This document shows positions 29,101 to 43,000 of a stretch of DNA of 64,000 nucleotides, in pieces. The notes under the pieces were generated by a model, which did not search any database, was not told the origin of the DNA, and was given only the letters and a program-made list of their open reading frames with translations. This stretch comes from Ptiloglossa arizonensis (lineage: Eukaryota; Arthropoda; Insecta; Hymenoptera; Colletidae): NCBI RefSeq assembly GCF_051014685.1, contig NW_027478442.1:1240001-1304000 (forward strand), given 5' to 3'. Every line of letters begins with the position of its first letter. Position 1 is the stretch's first letter. The position numbers and the translations under genes are program-made.

Positions 29101-29870
29101 AGAATTTCCTATTGCACCTGAAAGCAGAGACACGCCCGATTACATCGGTACGTGTATTTTTGAACTAGGCCATTCCAGTTATTGGTTTCGAGTATCAGAC
29201 CACCGAAAATTTTGAAGGTTTCTCAAACATTCCTTAACTTCAAACTCCCATATCTCGCGAAAGGATTGACGAACTCGAGAAATTCCTGTTGCATCTGAAA
29301 GCAGAAACTCGCCCGATTTCAACGGTATGTGCATTTTTGCCCTAGGCCATAGTAGTCATTGGTTTCGAGTATCAGACCTGCGAAAATTTTGATGGTTTCT
29401 CAAGCATTCCTTAACTTCAAACTCCCACATCTCCCGAACGGATTGACGACTCGAGAAATTCCTGTTGCATCCGAAACCAGAAACTCGCCCGATTACAATG
29501 GTTTGTGTACTTTTCCCCTAGGCCTTTCCAGTTATTCGTTTCTAGCACCAGAATTGCGAGAATTTTGATGGTTTCTCAACCATTCCTTAACTTCAAACTC
29601 CCATATCTCGCGAACGGAATGACGAACTCGAGAAATTCCTGTTGCATCTGGAAGTGGAAACTCGCCCGATTACAAAGGTATGTACATTTTTCCCCTAGGC
29701 CTTTGTAGTTATTGGTTTCGAGTATCAGACTTTCGAAAATTTTGATGGTTTCTCAAGCATTCCTTAACTTCAGACTCCCATATCTCGCGAACGGATTGAC
29801 GAACTCGAGAAATTCCTGTTGCATCTGAAAGCAGAAACTCGCCCGATTACAACGGTATATGTGTTTTCCC
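26166..29870 (+). repeat. Tandem block of 11 then 10 monomers (1940 and 1764 bp)
   Basis: About 26166-28105 is followed by a copy at about 28106-29870. The offset is 1940 bp at the left side (CCCCCAGGCCATTG at 26164 and 28104) and 1764 bp further right (for example around 27595 and 29359). The second copy therefore lacks one whole monomer, that at about 26580-26755, recognised by TTGCTCCTGAAAG and TTTCTAGTTATTTG. This is a clean example of single-monomer loss after duplication. Confidence 0.8.
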
Positions 29871-32800
29871 CTAGGCCATTGTAGTTATTGGTTTCGAGTA
29901 TCAGACTTGCAAAAATTTTGAGGGTTTCTCAAGCATTCCTTAACTTCAAACTCCCATATCTCGCGAACGGATTGACGAACTCGAGAAATTCCTGTTGCAT
30001 CTGAAAGCAGAAACTCGCCCGATTACAACGGTAGGTTTATTTTTCCCCTATGCGATTGTAGTTACTGGTTTCGAGTATCAGACTTGCGAAAATCTTGATG
30101 GTTTCTCAACCATTCCTTAACTTCGACCTACCATATCTCGCGAACGGATTGACGAACTCGAGAATTTCCTATTGCATCTGAAAGCAGAAGCACGCCCGAT
30201 TACATCGGTACGTGTATTTTTGAACTAGGCCATTCCAGTTATTGGTTTCGAGTATCAGACCTGCGAAAATTTTGATGGTTTCTCAAGCATTCCTTAACTT
30301 CGAACTCCCATATCTCGCGAACGGGATGACGAACTCGAGAAATTCCTGTTGCATCTGAAAGCAGAAACTCGCCCGATTACAACGGTACGTGTATTTTTCC
30401 CCTAGGCCATAGTTGTTATTTGATTCGAGTATCAGACTTGCGAAAATTGTGATGGTTTCTCAACCATTCCTTAACTTCAAACTCCCATATCTCGCGAACG
30501 GATTGACGAACTCGAGAATTTCCCGTTGTATCTGAAAGCAGAAACTCGCCCGATTACAACGGTATGTGTATTTTCCCCTAGGCCATTGTAGTTATTGGTT
30601 TCTAGCGTCAGAATTGCGAAAATTTTGATGGTTTCTCAACCATTCCTTAACTTCAAACTCCCATATCTCGCGAACGGAATGACGAACTCGAGAAATTCCT
30701 GTTGCATCTGAAAGTGGAAACTCGCCCGATTACAAAGGTATGTGTATTTTTCCCCTAGGCCTTTGTAGTTATTGGTTTCGAGTATCAGACTTGCGAAAAT
30801 CTTGATGGTTTCTCAACCATTCCTTAACTTCGAACTCCCATATCTCGCGAACGGGACGACGAACTCGAGAATTTCCTGTTGCATCTGAAACTGGAAACTC
30901 GCCCGATCACAAAGGTATGTGTATTTTTCCCCAAGGCCTTTGTAGTTATTGGTTTCTAGCATCAGAATTGCGAAAATTTTGATGGTTTCTCAAGCATTCC
31001 TTAACTTCAAACTCCCATATCTCGCGAACGGATTGACGAACTCGAGAATTTCCCGTTGCATCTGAAAGCAGAAACTCGCCCGATTACAACGGTATGTGTA
31101 TTTTCCCCTAGGCCATTGTAGTTATTGGTTTCTAGCGTCAGAATTGCGAAAATTTTGATGGTTTCTCAACCATTCCTTAACTTCAAACTCCCATATCTCG
31201 CGAACGGAATGACGAACTCGAGAAGTTCCTGTTGCATCTGAAAGTGGAAACTCGCACGATTACAACGGTGTGTGTACTTTTCCCCTAGGCCATTCCAGTT
31301 ATTGGTTTCGAGTATCAGACCAGCGAAAATAGTGATGGTTTCTCAACCATTCCTTAACTTCAAACTCCCATATCTCGCGAACGGATTGACGAACTCGAGA
31401 AATTCCTGTTGCATCTGAAAGCAGAAACTCGCCCGATTTCAACGGTATGTGCATTTTTGCCCAAGGCCGTAGTAGTTATTGGTTTCGAGTATCAGACTTT
31501 CGAAAATTTTGATGGTTTCTCAAGCATTCCTTAACTTCAAACTCCTATATCTCGCGAACGGATTGACGAAATCGAGAAATTCCTGTTGCATCTGAAACCG
31601 GAAACTCGCCCGATCACAAAGGTATGTGTATTTTTCCCCTAGGCCTTTGTAGTTATTGGTTTCTAGCATCAGAATTGCGAAAATTTTGATGGTTTCTCAA
31701 GCATTCCTTAACTTCAAACTCCCATATCTCGCGAACGGATTGACGAACTCGAGAAATTCCTGTTGCATCTGAAAGCAGAAACTCGCCCGATTTCAACGGT
31801 ATGTGCATTTTTGCCCTAGGCCATAGTAGTTATTGGTTTCGAGTATCAGAATTGCGAAAATTTCGATGGTTTCTCAACAATTCCTTAACTTCAAACTCCC
31901 ATATCTCGCGAACGGATTGACGAACTCGAGAAATTCCTGTTGCATCTGAAAGCAGAAACTCGCCCGATTTCAACGGTATGTGCATTTTTGCCCTAGGCCA
32001 TAGTAGTTATTGGTTTCGAGTATCAGAATTGCGAAAATTTTGATGGTTTCTCAACCATTCCTTAACTTCAAACTGCCATATCTCGCGAACGGATTGACGA
32101 ACTCGAGAAATTCCTGTTGCATCTGAAAGTGGAAACTCGCCCGATTTCAACGGTATGTGCATTTTTGCCCTAGGCCATAGTAGTTATTGGTTTCGAGTAT
32201 CAGAATTGCGAAAATTTTGATGGTTTCTCAACCATTCCTTAACTTCAAACTCCCATATCTCGCGAACGGATTGACGAACTCGAGAAATTCCTGTTGCATC
32301 TGAAAGTGGAAACTCGTCCGATTACAAAGGTATGTGCATTTTTCCCCTAGGCCTTTGTAGTTATTGGTTTCGAGTATCAGACTTGCGAAAATTTTGATGG
32401 TTTCTCAACCATTCCTTAACTTCAAACTCCCATACCTCGCGAAAGGATTGACGAACTCGAGAAATTCCTGTTGCATCTGAAAGTGGAAACTCGTCCGATT
32501 ACAAAGGTATGTGCATTTTTCCCCTAGGCCTTTGTAGTTATTGGTTTCGAGTATCAGACTTGAAAAATTTTGAGGGTTTCTCAACCATTCCTTAACTTCA
32601 AACTCCCGTATCTCGCGAACGGATTGACGAACTCGAGAAATTCCTGTTGCATCTGGAACTGGAAACTCGCCCGATTACAAAGGTATGTGTATTTTTCCCC
32701 TAGGCCTTTGTAGTTATTGGTTTCGAGTATCAGACCAGCGAAAATTTTGATGGTTTCTCAACCATTCCTTAACTTCAAACTCCCATATCTCGCGAACGGA

Positions 32801-35800
32801 ATGATGAACTGGAGAAATTCCTATTGCATCTGAAAGTAGAAACTCGCACGATTACAATGGTGTGTGTACTTTTCCCCTAGGCCATTCCAGTTATTGGTTT
32901 CGAGTATCAGAATTGCGAAAATTTTGATGGTTTCTCAACCATTCCTTAACTTCAAACTCCCATATCTCGCGAACGGATTGACGAACTCGAGAAATTCCTG
33001 TTGCATCTGAGAGTAGAGACTCGCCCGATTAGAGGGGTGTGCGTACTTTTCCCCTAGGCCATTCCAGTTATTCGTTTCTAGCATCAGACTTGCGAAAATT
33101 TTGATGGTTTCTCAACCATTCCTTAATTTCAAACTCCCATATCTCGTGAACGGATTGACGAACTCGAGAAATTCCTGTTGCATGTGACAGCAGAAACTCG
33201 CCCGATTACAACGGTGTGTGTATTTTTCCTCGAGGCCATTGAAGTTATTGGTTTCGAGTATCAGGCTTGCGAAAATTTTGATGGTTTCTCAACCATTCCT
33301 TAACTTCAAACTACCATATCTCGCGAACGGATTGACGAACTCGAGAATTTCCTATAGCATCTGAAAGCAGAAACACGCCCGGTTACAACGGTACGTGTAT
33401 TTTTGACCTAAGCCATTCCAGTTATTGGTTTCGAGTATCAGACTTGCGAGAATTTTGATGGTTTCTCAACCATCTCTTAATTCCAAACTCCGATATTTCG
33501 CGAACGGATTGACTAATCCAAAAAATTTCTGTTGCATCTGAAAGTAGAAACTCTCCCGATTACAATGGTCTATGCAATTTGCCCTAGGCCATAGTAGTTA
33601 TTGGTTTCGAGTATAAGACTTGCGAAAATTTTGATGGTTTCTCAACCATTCCATAACTTCAAACTCCCATATCTCGCGAACGGATTGACGAACACGAGAA
33701 GTTCGTGTTGCATCTGAAAGCAGAAACTCGCCCGATTACAACGGTACGTGTATTTTTCCCCTAGGCCATAGTTGTTATTTGATTCGAGTATCAGACTTGC
33801 GAAAATTGTGATGGTTTCTCAACCATTCCTTAACTTCAAACTCCCATATCTCGCGACCTGATTGACGAACTCGGGAATTTCCTATTGCATCTGAAAGCAG
33901 AAACTCGCCCCATTTCAACGGTACGTGTATTTGTCCCCAAGGCCTTTGAAGTTATTGGTTTCGAGTATCAGTCTTGCGTTAATTTTGATGGTTTCTCAAG
34001 CATTCCTTAACTTCAAACTCCCATATCTCGCGAACGGATTGACGAACTCGAGAATTTCCTATTGCATCTGAAAGCAGAAACACGCCCGATTACAACGGTA
34101 TGTGTATTTTCCACTAGGCCATTGTAGTTATTGGTTTCTAGCGTCAGAATTGCGAAAATTTTGATGGTTTCTCAACCATTCCTTAACTTCAAACTCCCAT
34201 GTCTCGCGAACGAATGACGATCTCGAGAAATTCCTGTTGCATCTGAAAGTGGAAACTCGCCCGATTACAAAGGTATGTGCATTTTTCCCCTAGGCCTTTG
34301 TAGTTACTGGTTTCTAGTATCGGAATTGCGAAAGTTTTGATTGTTTCTCAAGCATTCCTTTACTTCAAACTCCCATAACTCGCGAACGGAATGACGAACT
34401 CGAGAAATTCCTGTTGCATCTGAAAGCAGAAACTCGCCCGATTACAACGGTATGTTTATTTTTCCCCTAGGCGATTGTAGTTATTGGTTTCGAGTATCAG
34501 ACTTGCGAAAATCTTGATGGTTTCTCAACCATTCCTTAACTTCGAACTACCATATCTCGCGAACGGATTGACGAACTCGAGAATTTCCTATTGCACCTGA
34601 AAGCAGAGACACGCCCGATTACATCGGTACGTGTATTTTTGAACTAGGCCATTCCAGTTATTGGTTTCGAGTATCAGACCACCGAAAATTTTGAAGGTTT
34701 CTCAAACATTCCTTAACTTCAAACTCCCATATCTCGCGAAAGGATTGACGAACTCGAGAAATTCCTGTTGCATCTGAAAGCAGAAACTCGCCCGATTTCA
34801 ACGGTATGTGCATTTTTGCCCTAGGCCATAGTAGTCATTGGTTTCGAGTATCAGACCTGCGAAAATTTTGATGGTTTCTCAAGCATTCCTTAACTTCAAA
34901 CTCCCACATCTCCCGAACGGATTGACGACTCGAGAAATTCCTGTTGCATCCGAAACCAGAAACTCGCCCGATTACAATGGTTTGTGTACTTTTCCCCTAG
35001 GCCTTTCCAGTTATTCGTTTCTAGCACCAGAATTGCGAGAATTTTGATGGTTTCTCAACCATTCCTTAACTTCAAACTCCCATATCTCGCGAACGGAATG
35101 ACGAACTCGAGAAATTCCTGTTGCATCTGAAAGTGGAAACTCGCCCGATTACAAAGGTTTGTACATTTTTCCCCTAGGCCTTTGTAGTTATTGGTTTCGA
35201 GTATCAGACTTTCGAAAATTTTGATGGTTTCTCAAGCATTCCTTAACTTCAGACTCCCATATCTCGCGAACGGATTGACGAACTCGAGAAATTCCTGTTG
35301 CATCTGAAAGCAGAAACTCGCCCGATTACAACGGTATATGTGTTTTCCCCTAGGCCATTGTAGTTATTGGTTTCGAGTATCAGACTTGCAAAAATTTTGA
35401 GGGTTTCTCAAGCATTCCTTAACTTCAAACTCCCATATCTCGCGAACGGATTGACGAACTCGAGAAATTCCTGTTGCATCTGAAAGCAGAAACTCGCCCG
35501 ATTACAACGGTAGGTTTATTTTTCCCCTATGCGATTGTAGTTACTGGTTTCGAGTATCAGACTTGCGAAAATCTTGATGGTTTCTCAACCATTCCTTAAC
35601 TTCGACCTACCATATCTCGCGAACGGATTGACGAACTCGAGAATTTCCTATTGCATCTGAAAGCAGAAGCACGCCCGATTACATCGGTACGTGTATTTTT
35701 GAACTAGGCCATTCCAGTTATTGGTTTCGAGTATCAGACCTGCGAAAATTTTGATGGTTTCTCAAGCATTCCTTAACTTCGAACTCCCATATCTCGCGAA

Positions 35801-38800
35801 CGGGATGACGAACTCGAGAAATTCCTGTTGCATCTGAAAGCAGAAACTCGCCCGATTACAACGGTACGTGTATTTTTCCCCTAGGCCATAGTTGTTATTT
35901 GATTCGAGTATCAGACTTGCGAAAATTGTGATGGTTTCTCAACCATTCCTTAACTTCAAACTCCCATATCTCGCGAACGGATTGACGAACTCGAGAATTT
36001 CCCGTTGTATCTGAAAGCAGAAACTCGCCCGATTACAACGGTATGTGTATTTTCCCCTAGGCCATTGTAGTTATTGGTTTCTAGCGTCAGAATTGCGAAA
36101 ATTTTGATGGTTTCTCAACCATTCCTTAACTTCAAACTCCCATATCTCGCGAACGGAATGACGAACTCGAGAAATTCCTGTTGCATCTGAAAGTGGAAAC
36201 TCGCCCGATTACAAAGGTATGTGTATTTTTCCCCTAGGCCTTTGTAGTTATTGGTTTCGAGTATCAGACTTGCGAAAATCTTGATGGTTTCTCAACCATT
36301 CCTTAACTTCGAACTCCCATATCTCGCGAACGGGACGACGAACTCGAGAATTTCCTGTTGCATCTGAAACTGGAAACTCGCCCGATCACAAAGGTATGTG
36401 TATTTTTCCCCAAGGCCTTTGTAGTTATTGGTTTCTAGCATCAGAATTGCGAAAATTTTGATGGTTTCTCAAGCATTCCTTAACTTCAAACTCCCATATC
36501 TCGCGAACGGATTGACGAACTCGAGAATTTCCCGTTGCATCTGAAAGCAGAAACTCGCCCGATTACAACGGTATGTGTATTTTCCCCTAGGCCATTGTAG
36601 TTATTGGTTTCTAGCGTCAGAATTGCGAAAATTTTGATGGTTTCTCAACCATTCCTTAACTTCAAACTCCCATATCTCGCGAACGGAATGACGAACTCGA
36701 GAAGTTCCTGTTGCATCTGAAAGTGGAAACTCGCACGATTACAACGGTGTGTGTACTTTTCCCCTAGGCCATTCCAGTTATTGGTTTCGAGTATCAGACC
36801 AGCGAAAATAGTGATGGTTTCTCAACCATTCCTTAACTTCAAACTCCCATATCTCGCGAACGGATTGACGAACTCGAGAAATTCCTGTTGCATCTGAAAG
36901 CAGAAACTCGCCCGATTTCAACGGTATGTGCATTTTTGCCCAAGGCCGTAGTAGTTATTGGTTTCGAGTATCAGACTTTCGAAAATTTTGATGGTTTCTC
37001 AAGCATTCCTTAACTTCAAACTCCTATATCTCGCGAACGGATTGACGAAATCGAGAAATTCCTGTTGCATCTGAAACCGGAAACTCGCCCGATCACAAAG
37101 GTATGTGTATTTTTCCCCTAGGCCTTTGTAGTTATTGGTTTCTAGCATCAGAATTGCGAAAATTTTGATGGTTTCTCAAGCATTCCTTAACTTCAAACTC
37201 CCATATCTCGCGAACGGATTGACGAACTCGAGAAATTCCTGTTGCATCTGAAAGCAGAAACTCGCCCGATTTCAACGGTATGTGCATTTTTGCCCTAGGC
37301 CATAGTAGTTATTGGTTTCGAGTATCAGAAATGCGAAAATTTCGATGGTTTCTCAACAATTCCTTAACTTCAAACTCCCATATCTCGCGAACGGATTGAC
37401 GAACTCGAGAAATTCCTGTTGCATCTGAAAGCAGAAACTCGCCCGATTTCAACGGTATGTGCATTTTTGCCCTAGGCCATAGTAGTTATTGGTTTCGAGT
37501 ATCAGAATTGCGAAAATTTTGATGGTTTCTCAACCATTCCTTAACTTCAAACTGCCATATCTCGCGAACGGATTGACGAACTCGAGAAATTCCTGTTGCA
37601 TCTGAAAGTGGAAACTCGCCCGATTTCAACGGTATGTGCATTTTTGCCCTAGGCCATAGTAGTTATTGGTTTCGAGTATCAGAATTGCGAAAATTTTGAT
37701 GGTTTCTCAACCATTCCTTAACTTCAAACTCCCATATCTCGCGAACGGATTGACGAACTCGAGAAATTCCTGTTGCATCTGAAAGTGGAAACTCGTCCGA
37801 TTACAAAGGTATGTGCATTTTTCCCCTAGGCCTTTGTAGTTATTGGTTTCGAGTATCAGACTTGCGAAAATTTTGATGGTTTCTCAACCATTCCTTAACT
37901 TCAAACTCCCATACCTCGCGAAAGGATTGACGAACTCGAGAAATTCCTGTTGCATCTGAAAGTGGAAACTCGTCCGATTACAAAGGTATGTGCATTTTTC
38001 CCCTAGGCCTTTGTAGTTATTGGTTTCGAGTATCAGACTTGAAAAATTTTGAGGGTTTCTCAACCATTCCTTAACTTCAAACTCCCGTATCTCGCGAACG
38101 GATTGACGAACTCGAGAAATTCCTGTTGCATCTGGAACTGGAAACTCGCCCGATTACAAAGGTATGTGTATTTTTCCCCTAGGCCTTTGTAGTTATTGGT
38201 TTCGAGTATCAGACCAGCGAAAATTTTGATGGTTTCTCAACCATTCCTTAACTTCAAACTCCCATATCTCGCGAACGGAATGATGAACTGGAGAAATTCC
38301 TATTGCATCTGAAAGTAGAAACTCGCACGATTACAATGGTGTGTGTACTTTTCCCCTAGGCCATTCCAGTTATTGGTTTCGAGTATCAGAATTGCGAAAA
38401 TTTTGATGGTTTCTCAACCATTCCTTAACTTCAAACTCCCATATCTCGCGAACGGATTGACGAACTCGAGAAATTCCTGTTGCATCTGAGAGTAGAGACT
38501 CGCCCGATTAGAGGGGTGTGCGTACTTTTCCCCTAGGCCATTCCAGTTATTCGTTTCTAGCATCAGACTTGCGAAAATTTTGATGGTTTCTCAACCATTC
38601 CTTAATTTCAAACTCCCATATCTCGTGAACGGATTGACGAACTCGAGAAATTCCTGTTGCATGTGACAGCAGAAACTCGCCCGATTACAACGGTGTGTGT
38701 ATTTTTCCTCGAGGCCATTGAAGTTATTGGTTTCGAGTATCAGGCTTGCGAAAATTTTGATGGTTTCTCAACCATTCCTTAACTTCAAACTACCATATCT

Positions 38801-39518
38801 CGCGAACGGATTGACGAACTCGAGAATTTCCTATAGCATCTGAAAGCAGAAACACGCCCGATTACAACGGTACGTGTATTTTTGACCTAAGCCATTCCAG
38901 TTATTGGTTTCGAGTATCAGACTTGCGAGAATTTTGATGGTTTCTCAACCATCTCTTAATTCCAAACTCCGATATTTCGCGAACGGATTGACTAATCCAA
39001 AAAATTTCTGTTGCATCTGAAAGTAGAAACTCTCCCGATTACAATGGTCTATGCAATTTGCCCTAGGCCATAGTAGTTATTGGTTTCGAGTATAAGACTT
39101 GCGAAAATTTTGATGGTTTCTCAACCATTCCATAACTTCAAACTCCCATATCTCGCGAACGGATTGACGAACACGAGAAGTTCGTGTTGCATCTGAAAGC
39201 AGAAACTCGCCCGATTACAACGGTACGTGTATTTTTCCCCTAGGCCATAGTTGTTATTTGATTCGAGTATCAGACTTGCGAAAATTGTGATGGTTTCTCA
39301 ACCATTCCTTAACTTCAAACTCCCATATCTCGCGACCTGATTGACGAACTCGGGAATTTCCTATTGCATCTGAAAGCAGAAACTCGCCCCATTTCAACGG
39401 TACGTGTATTTGTCCCCAAGGCCTTTGAAGTTATTGGTTTCGAGTATCAGTCTTGCGTTAATTTTGATGGTTTCTCAAGCATTCCTTAACTTCAAACTCC
39501 CATATCTCGCGAACGGAT
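28560..39518 (+). repeat. Tandem duplication of a 31-monomer block (5479 bp unit)
   Basis: About 28560-34038 is repeated directly at about 34039-39518, offset 5479 bp throughout. Unusual monomers appear in both copies at the same place, for example the one with GATATTTCGCGAACGG and CTAATCCAAAAAATTTCTG (near 33490 and 38970), and one with TCTTGCGTTAATTTTG (near 33972 and 39451). Few differences are visible: CATCTGGAAGTGG versus CATCTGAAAGTGG near 29645/35124, TATGTACATT versus TTGTACATT near 29676/35155, CAGAATTGCG versus CAGAAATGCG near 31848/37327, and CCGGTTACAA versus CCGATTACAA near 33379/38858. It is the longest pure-satellite duplication in the window. Confidence 0.88.
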
Positions 39519-40029
39519 TGACGAACTCGAGAAATTCCTATTGCATCTGAAAGACGAAACTCGCCCGATTACAACGGTATGTGTATTTTCCTCAAGGCCT
39601 TTGTAGTTATTGGTTTCGAGTATCAGAGTTGCGATAATTTTGATGGTTTCTCAAGCATTCCTTAACTTCAAACTCCCATATCTCGCGAACGGATTGACGA
39701 ACTCGAGAATATCCTATTGCATCTGAAAGCAGAAACACGCCCGATTACAAAGGAATGTGTATTTTTCCCCTAGGCCGTTGTAGTTATTGGTTTCGATTAT
39801 CAGAATTGCGAAAATTTTGATGGTTTCTCAACCATTCCTTAACTTCAAACTCCCATATCTCGCGAACGGATTGACGAACTCGAGAAATTCCTGTTGCATC
39901 TGAAAGTGGAAACTCGTCCGATTACAAAGGTATATGCATTTTTCCTCTAGGCCTTTGCAGTTATTGGTTTCGAGTATCAGACTTGCGAAAATTTTGATGG
40001 TTTCTCAACCATTCCTTAACTTCAAACTC

Positions 40030-43000
40030 CCATATCTCGCGAACGGATTGACGAACTCGAGAAATTCCTGTTGCATCTGACAGCAGAAACACGCCCGATT
40101 ACAACGGTACGTGTATTTTTGACCTAGGCCATTCCAGTTATTGGTTTCGAGTATCAGACCAGCGAAAATTTTGAAGCTTTCTCAACCATTCCTTAACTTC
40201 AAACTCCCATACCTCGCGAACAGATTGACGAACTCGAGAAATTCCTGTTGCATCTGAAACCAGAAACTCGCCCGATTTCAATGGTATGTGCATTTTTGCC
40301 CTAGGCTATAGTAGTTATTGGTTTCGAGTATCAGACTTGCGAAAATTTTGATGGTTTCCCAAGCATTCCATAACTTCAAACTCCCACATCTCGCGAACGG
40401 ATTGACGAACTCGAGAAATTCCTGTTGCATCTGAAACTGGGAACTGGCCCGATTACAAAGGTATGTGTATCTTTCCCCTAGACCTTTGTAGTTATTGGAT
40501 TCGAGTATCAGACTTGCGAAAATCTTGATGGTTTCTCAACCATTCCTTAACTTCAAACTACCATATCTCGCGAACGGATTGACGAACTCGAGAAATTCGT
40601 GTTGCATCTGAAAGCAGAAACTCGCCCGATTACAACGGTACGTGTATTTTTCCCCTAGGCCATAGTTGTTATTTGATTCGAGTATCAGAGTTGCGAAAAT
40701 TGTGATGGTTTCTCAACCATTCCTTAACTTCAAACTCCCATATCTCGCGAACTGATTGACGAACTCGGGAATTTCCTATTGCATCTGAAAGCAGAAACTC
40801 GCCCCATTTCAACGGTATGTGCATTTTCCCCTAGGCCATTGCAGTTATTGATTTCTAGCATCAGAATTCCGAAAATTTTGATGGTTTCTCAACCATTCCT
40901 TAACTTCAAACTCCCATATCTCGCGAACGGAATGACGCACTCAAGAAATTCCTGTTGCATCTGAAAGTGGTAACTCGCCCGATTACAAGGGTATGTGCAT
41001 TTTTCCCCTAGGCCTTTGTAGTTATTGGTTTCGAGTATCAGACTTTCGAAAATTTTGATGGTTTCTCAAGCATTCCTTAACTTCAAACTCCCATATCTCG
41101 CGAACGGATTGACGAACTCGAGAAATTCCTGTTGCATCTGAAAGTAGAGACTCGCCCGATTAGAATGGTGTGCGTACTTTGCCCCTAGGCCATTCCAGTT
41201 ATTCATGTCTAGCATCAGAATTGCGAAAATTTCAATAGTTTCTCAACCATTCCTTAACTTCAAACTCCCATATCTCGCGAACGGATTGACGAACTCGAGA
41301 AATTCCTGTTGCATCTGAAAGTGAAAACTCGCCCGATTACAAAGGTATGTGCATTTTTCCCCTAGGCCTTTGTAGTTATTGGTTTCGAGTATCAGACTTG
41401 CGAAAATTTTGATGGTTTCTCAAGCATTCCTTAACTTCAAACTCCCATATCTCGCGAACGGATTGACGAACTCGAGAAATTTCTGTTGCATGTGACAGCA
41501 GAAACTCGCCCGATTACAACGGTGTGTGTATTTTTCCTCGAGGCCATTGAAGTTATTGGTTTCGAGTATCAGACTTGCGAAAATTTTGATGGTTTCCCAA
41601 GCATTCCATAATTTCAAACTCCCATATCTCGCGAACGGATTGACGAACTCGAGAAGTTCGTGTTGCATCTGAAAGCAGAAACTCGCCCGATTACAACGGT
41701 ACGTGTATTTTTCCCCTAGGCCATAGTTGTTATTTGATTCGAGTATCAGACTTGCGAAAATTGTGATGGTTTCTCAACCATTCCTTAACTTCAAACTCCC
41801 ATATCTCGCGACCTGATTGACGAACTCGGGAATTTCCTATTGCATCTGAAAGCAGAAACTCGCCCCATTTCAACCGTACGTGTATTTGTCCCCAAGGCCT
41901 TTGTAGTTATTGGTTTCGAGTATCAGTCTTGCGATAATTTTGATGGTTTCTCAAGCATTCCTTAACTTCAAACTCCCATATCTCGCGAGCGGATTGACGA
42001 ACTCGAGAAATTCCTATTGCATCTGAAAGACGAAACTCGCCCGATTACAACGGTATGTGTATTTTCCTGAAGGCCTTTGTAGTTATTGGTTTCGAGTATC
42101 AGACTTGCGATAATCTTGATGGTTTCTCAAGCATTCCTTAACTTCAAACTCCCATATCTCGCGAACGGATTGACGAACTCGAGAATTTCCTATTGCATCT
42201 GAAAGCAGAAACACGCCCGATTACAAAGGTATGTGTATTTTTCCCCTAGGCCGTTGTAGTTATTCGTTTCGAGTATCAGACCAGCGAAAATTTTGATGGT
42301 TTCTCAACCATTCCTTAACTTCAAACTCCCATATCTCGCGAACGGAATGATGAACTCGAGAAATTCCTATTGCATCTGAAAGTAGAAACCCGCACGATTA
42401 CAATGGTGTGTGTACTTTTCCCCTAGGCCATTCCAGTTATTGGTTTCGAGTATCAGAATTGCGAAAATTTTGATGGTTTCTCAACCATTCCTTAACTTCA
42501 AACTCCCATATCTCGCGAACGGATTGACGAACTCGAGAAATTCCTGTTGCATCTGAAAGTGGAAACTCGTCCGATTACAAAGGTATGTGCATCTTTCCCC
42601 TAGGCCTTTGTAGTTATTGGTTTCGAGTATCAGACTTGCGAAAATTTTGATGGTTTCTCAAACATTCCTTAACTTCAAACTCCCATATCTCGCGAACGGA
42701 TTGACGAACTCGAGAAATTCCTGTTGCGTCTGAGAGTAGAGACTCGCCCGACTAGAGGGTTGTGCGTACTTTTCCCCTAGGCCATTCCAGTTATTCGTTT
42801 CTAGCATCAGAATTGCGAAAATTTCGATGGTTTCTCAACAATTCCTTAACTTCAAACTCCCATATCTCGCGAACGGATTGACGAACTCGAGAAATTCCTG
42901 TTGCATCTGAGAGTAGAGACTCGCCCGATTAGAGGGTTGTGCGAACTTTTCCCCTAGGCCATTCCAGTTATTCGTTTCTAGCATAAGAATTGCGAAAATT

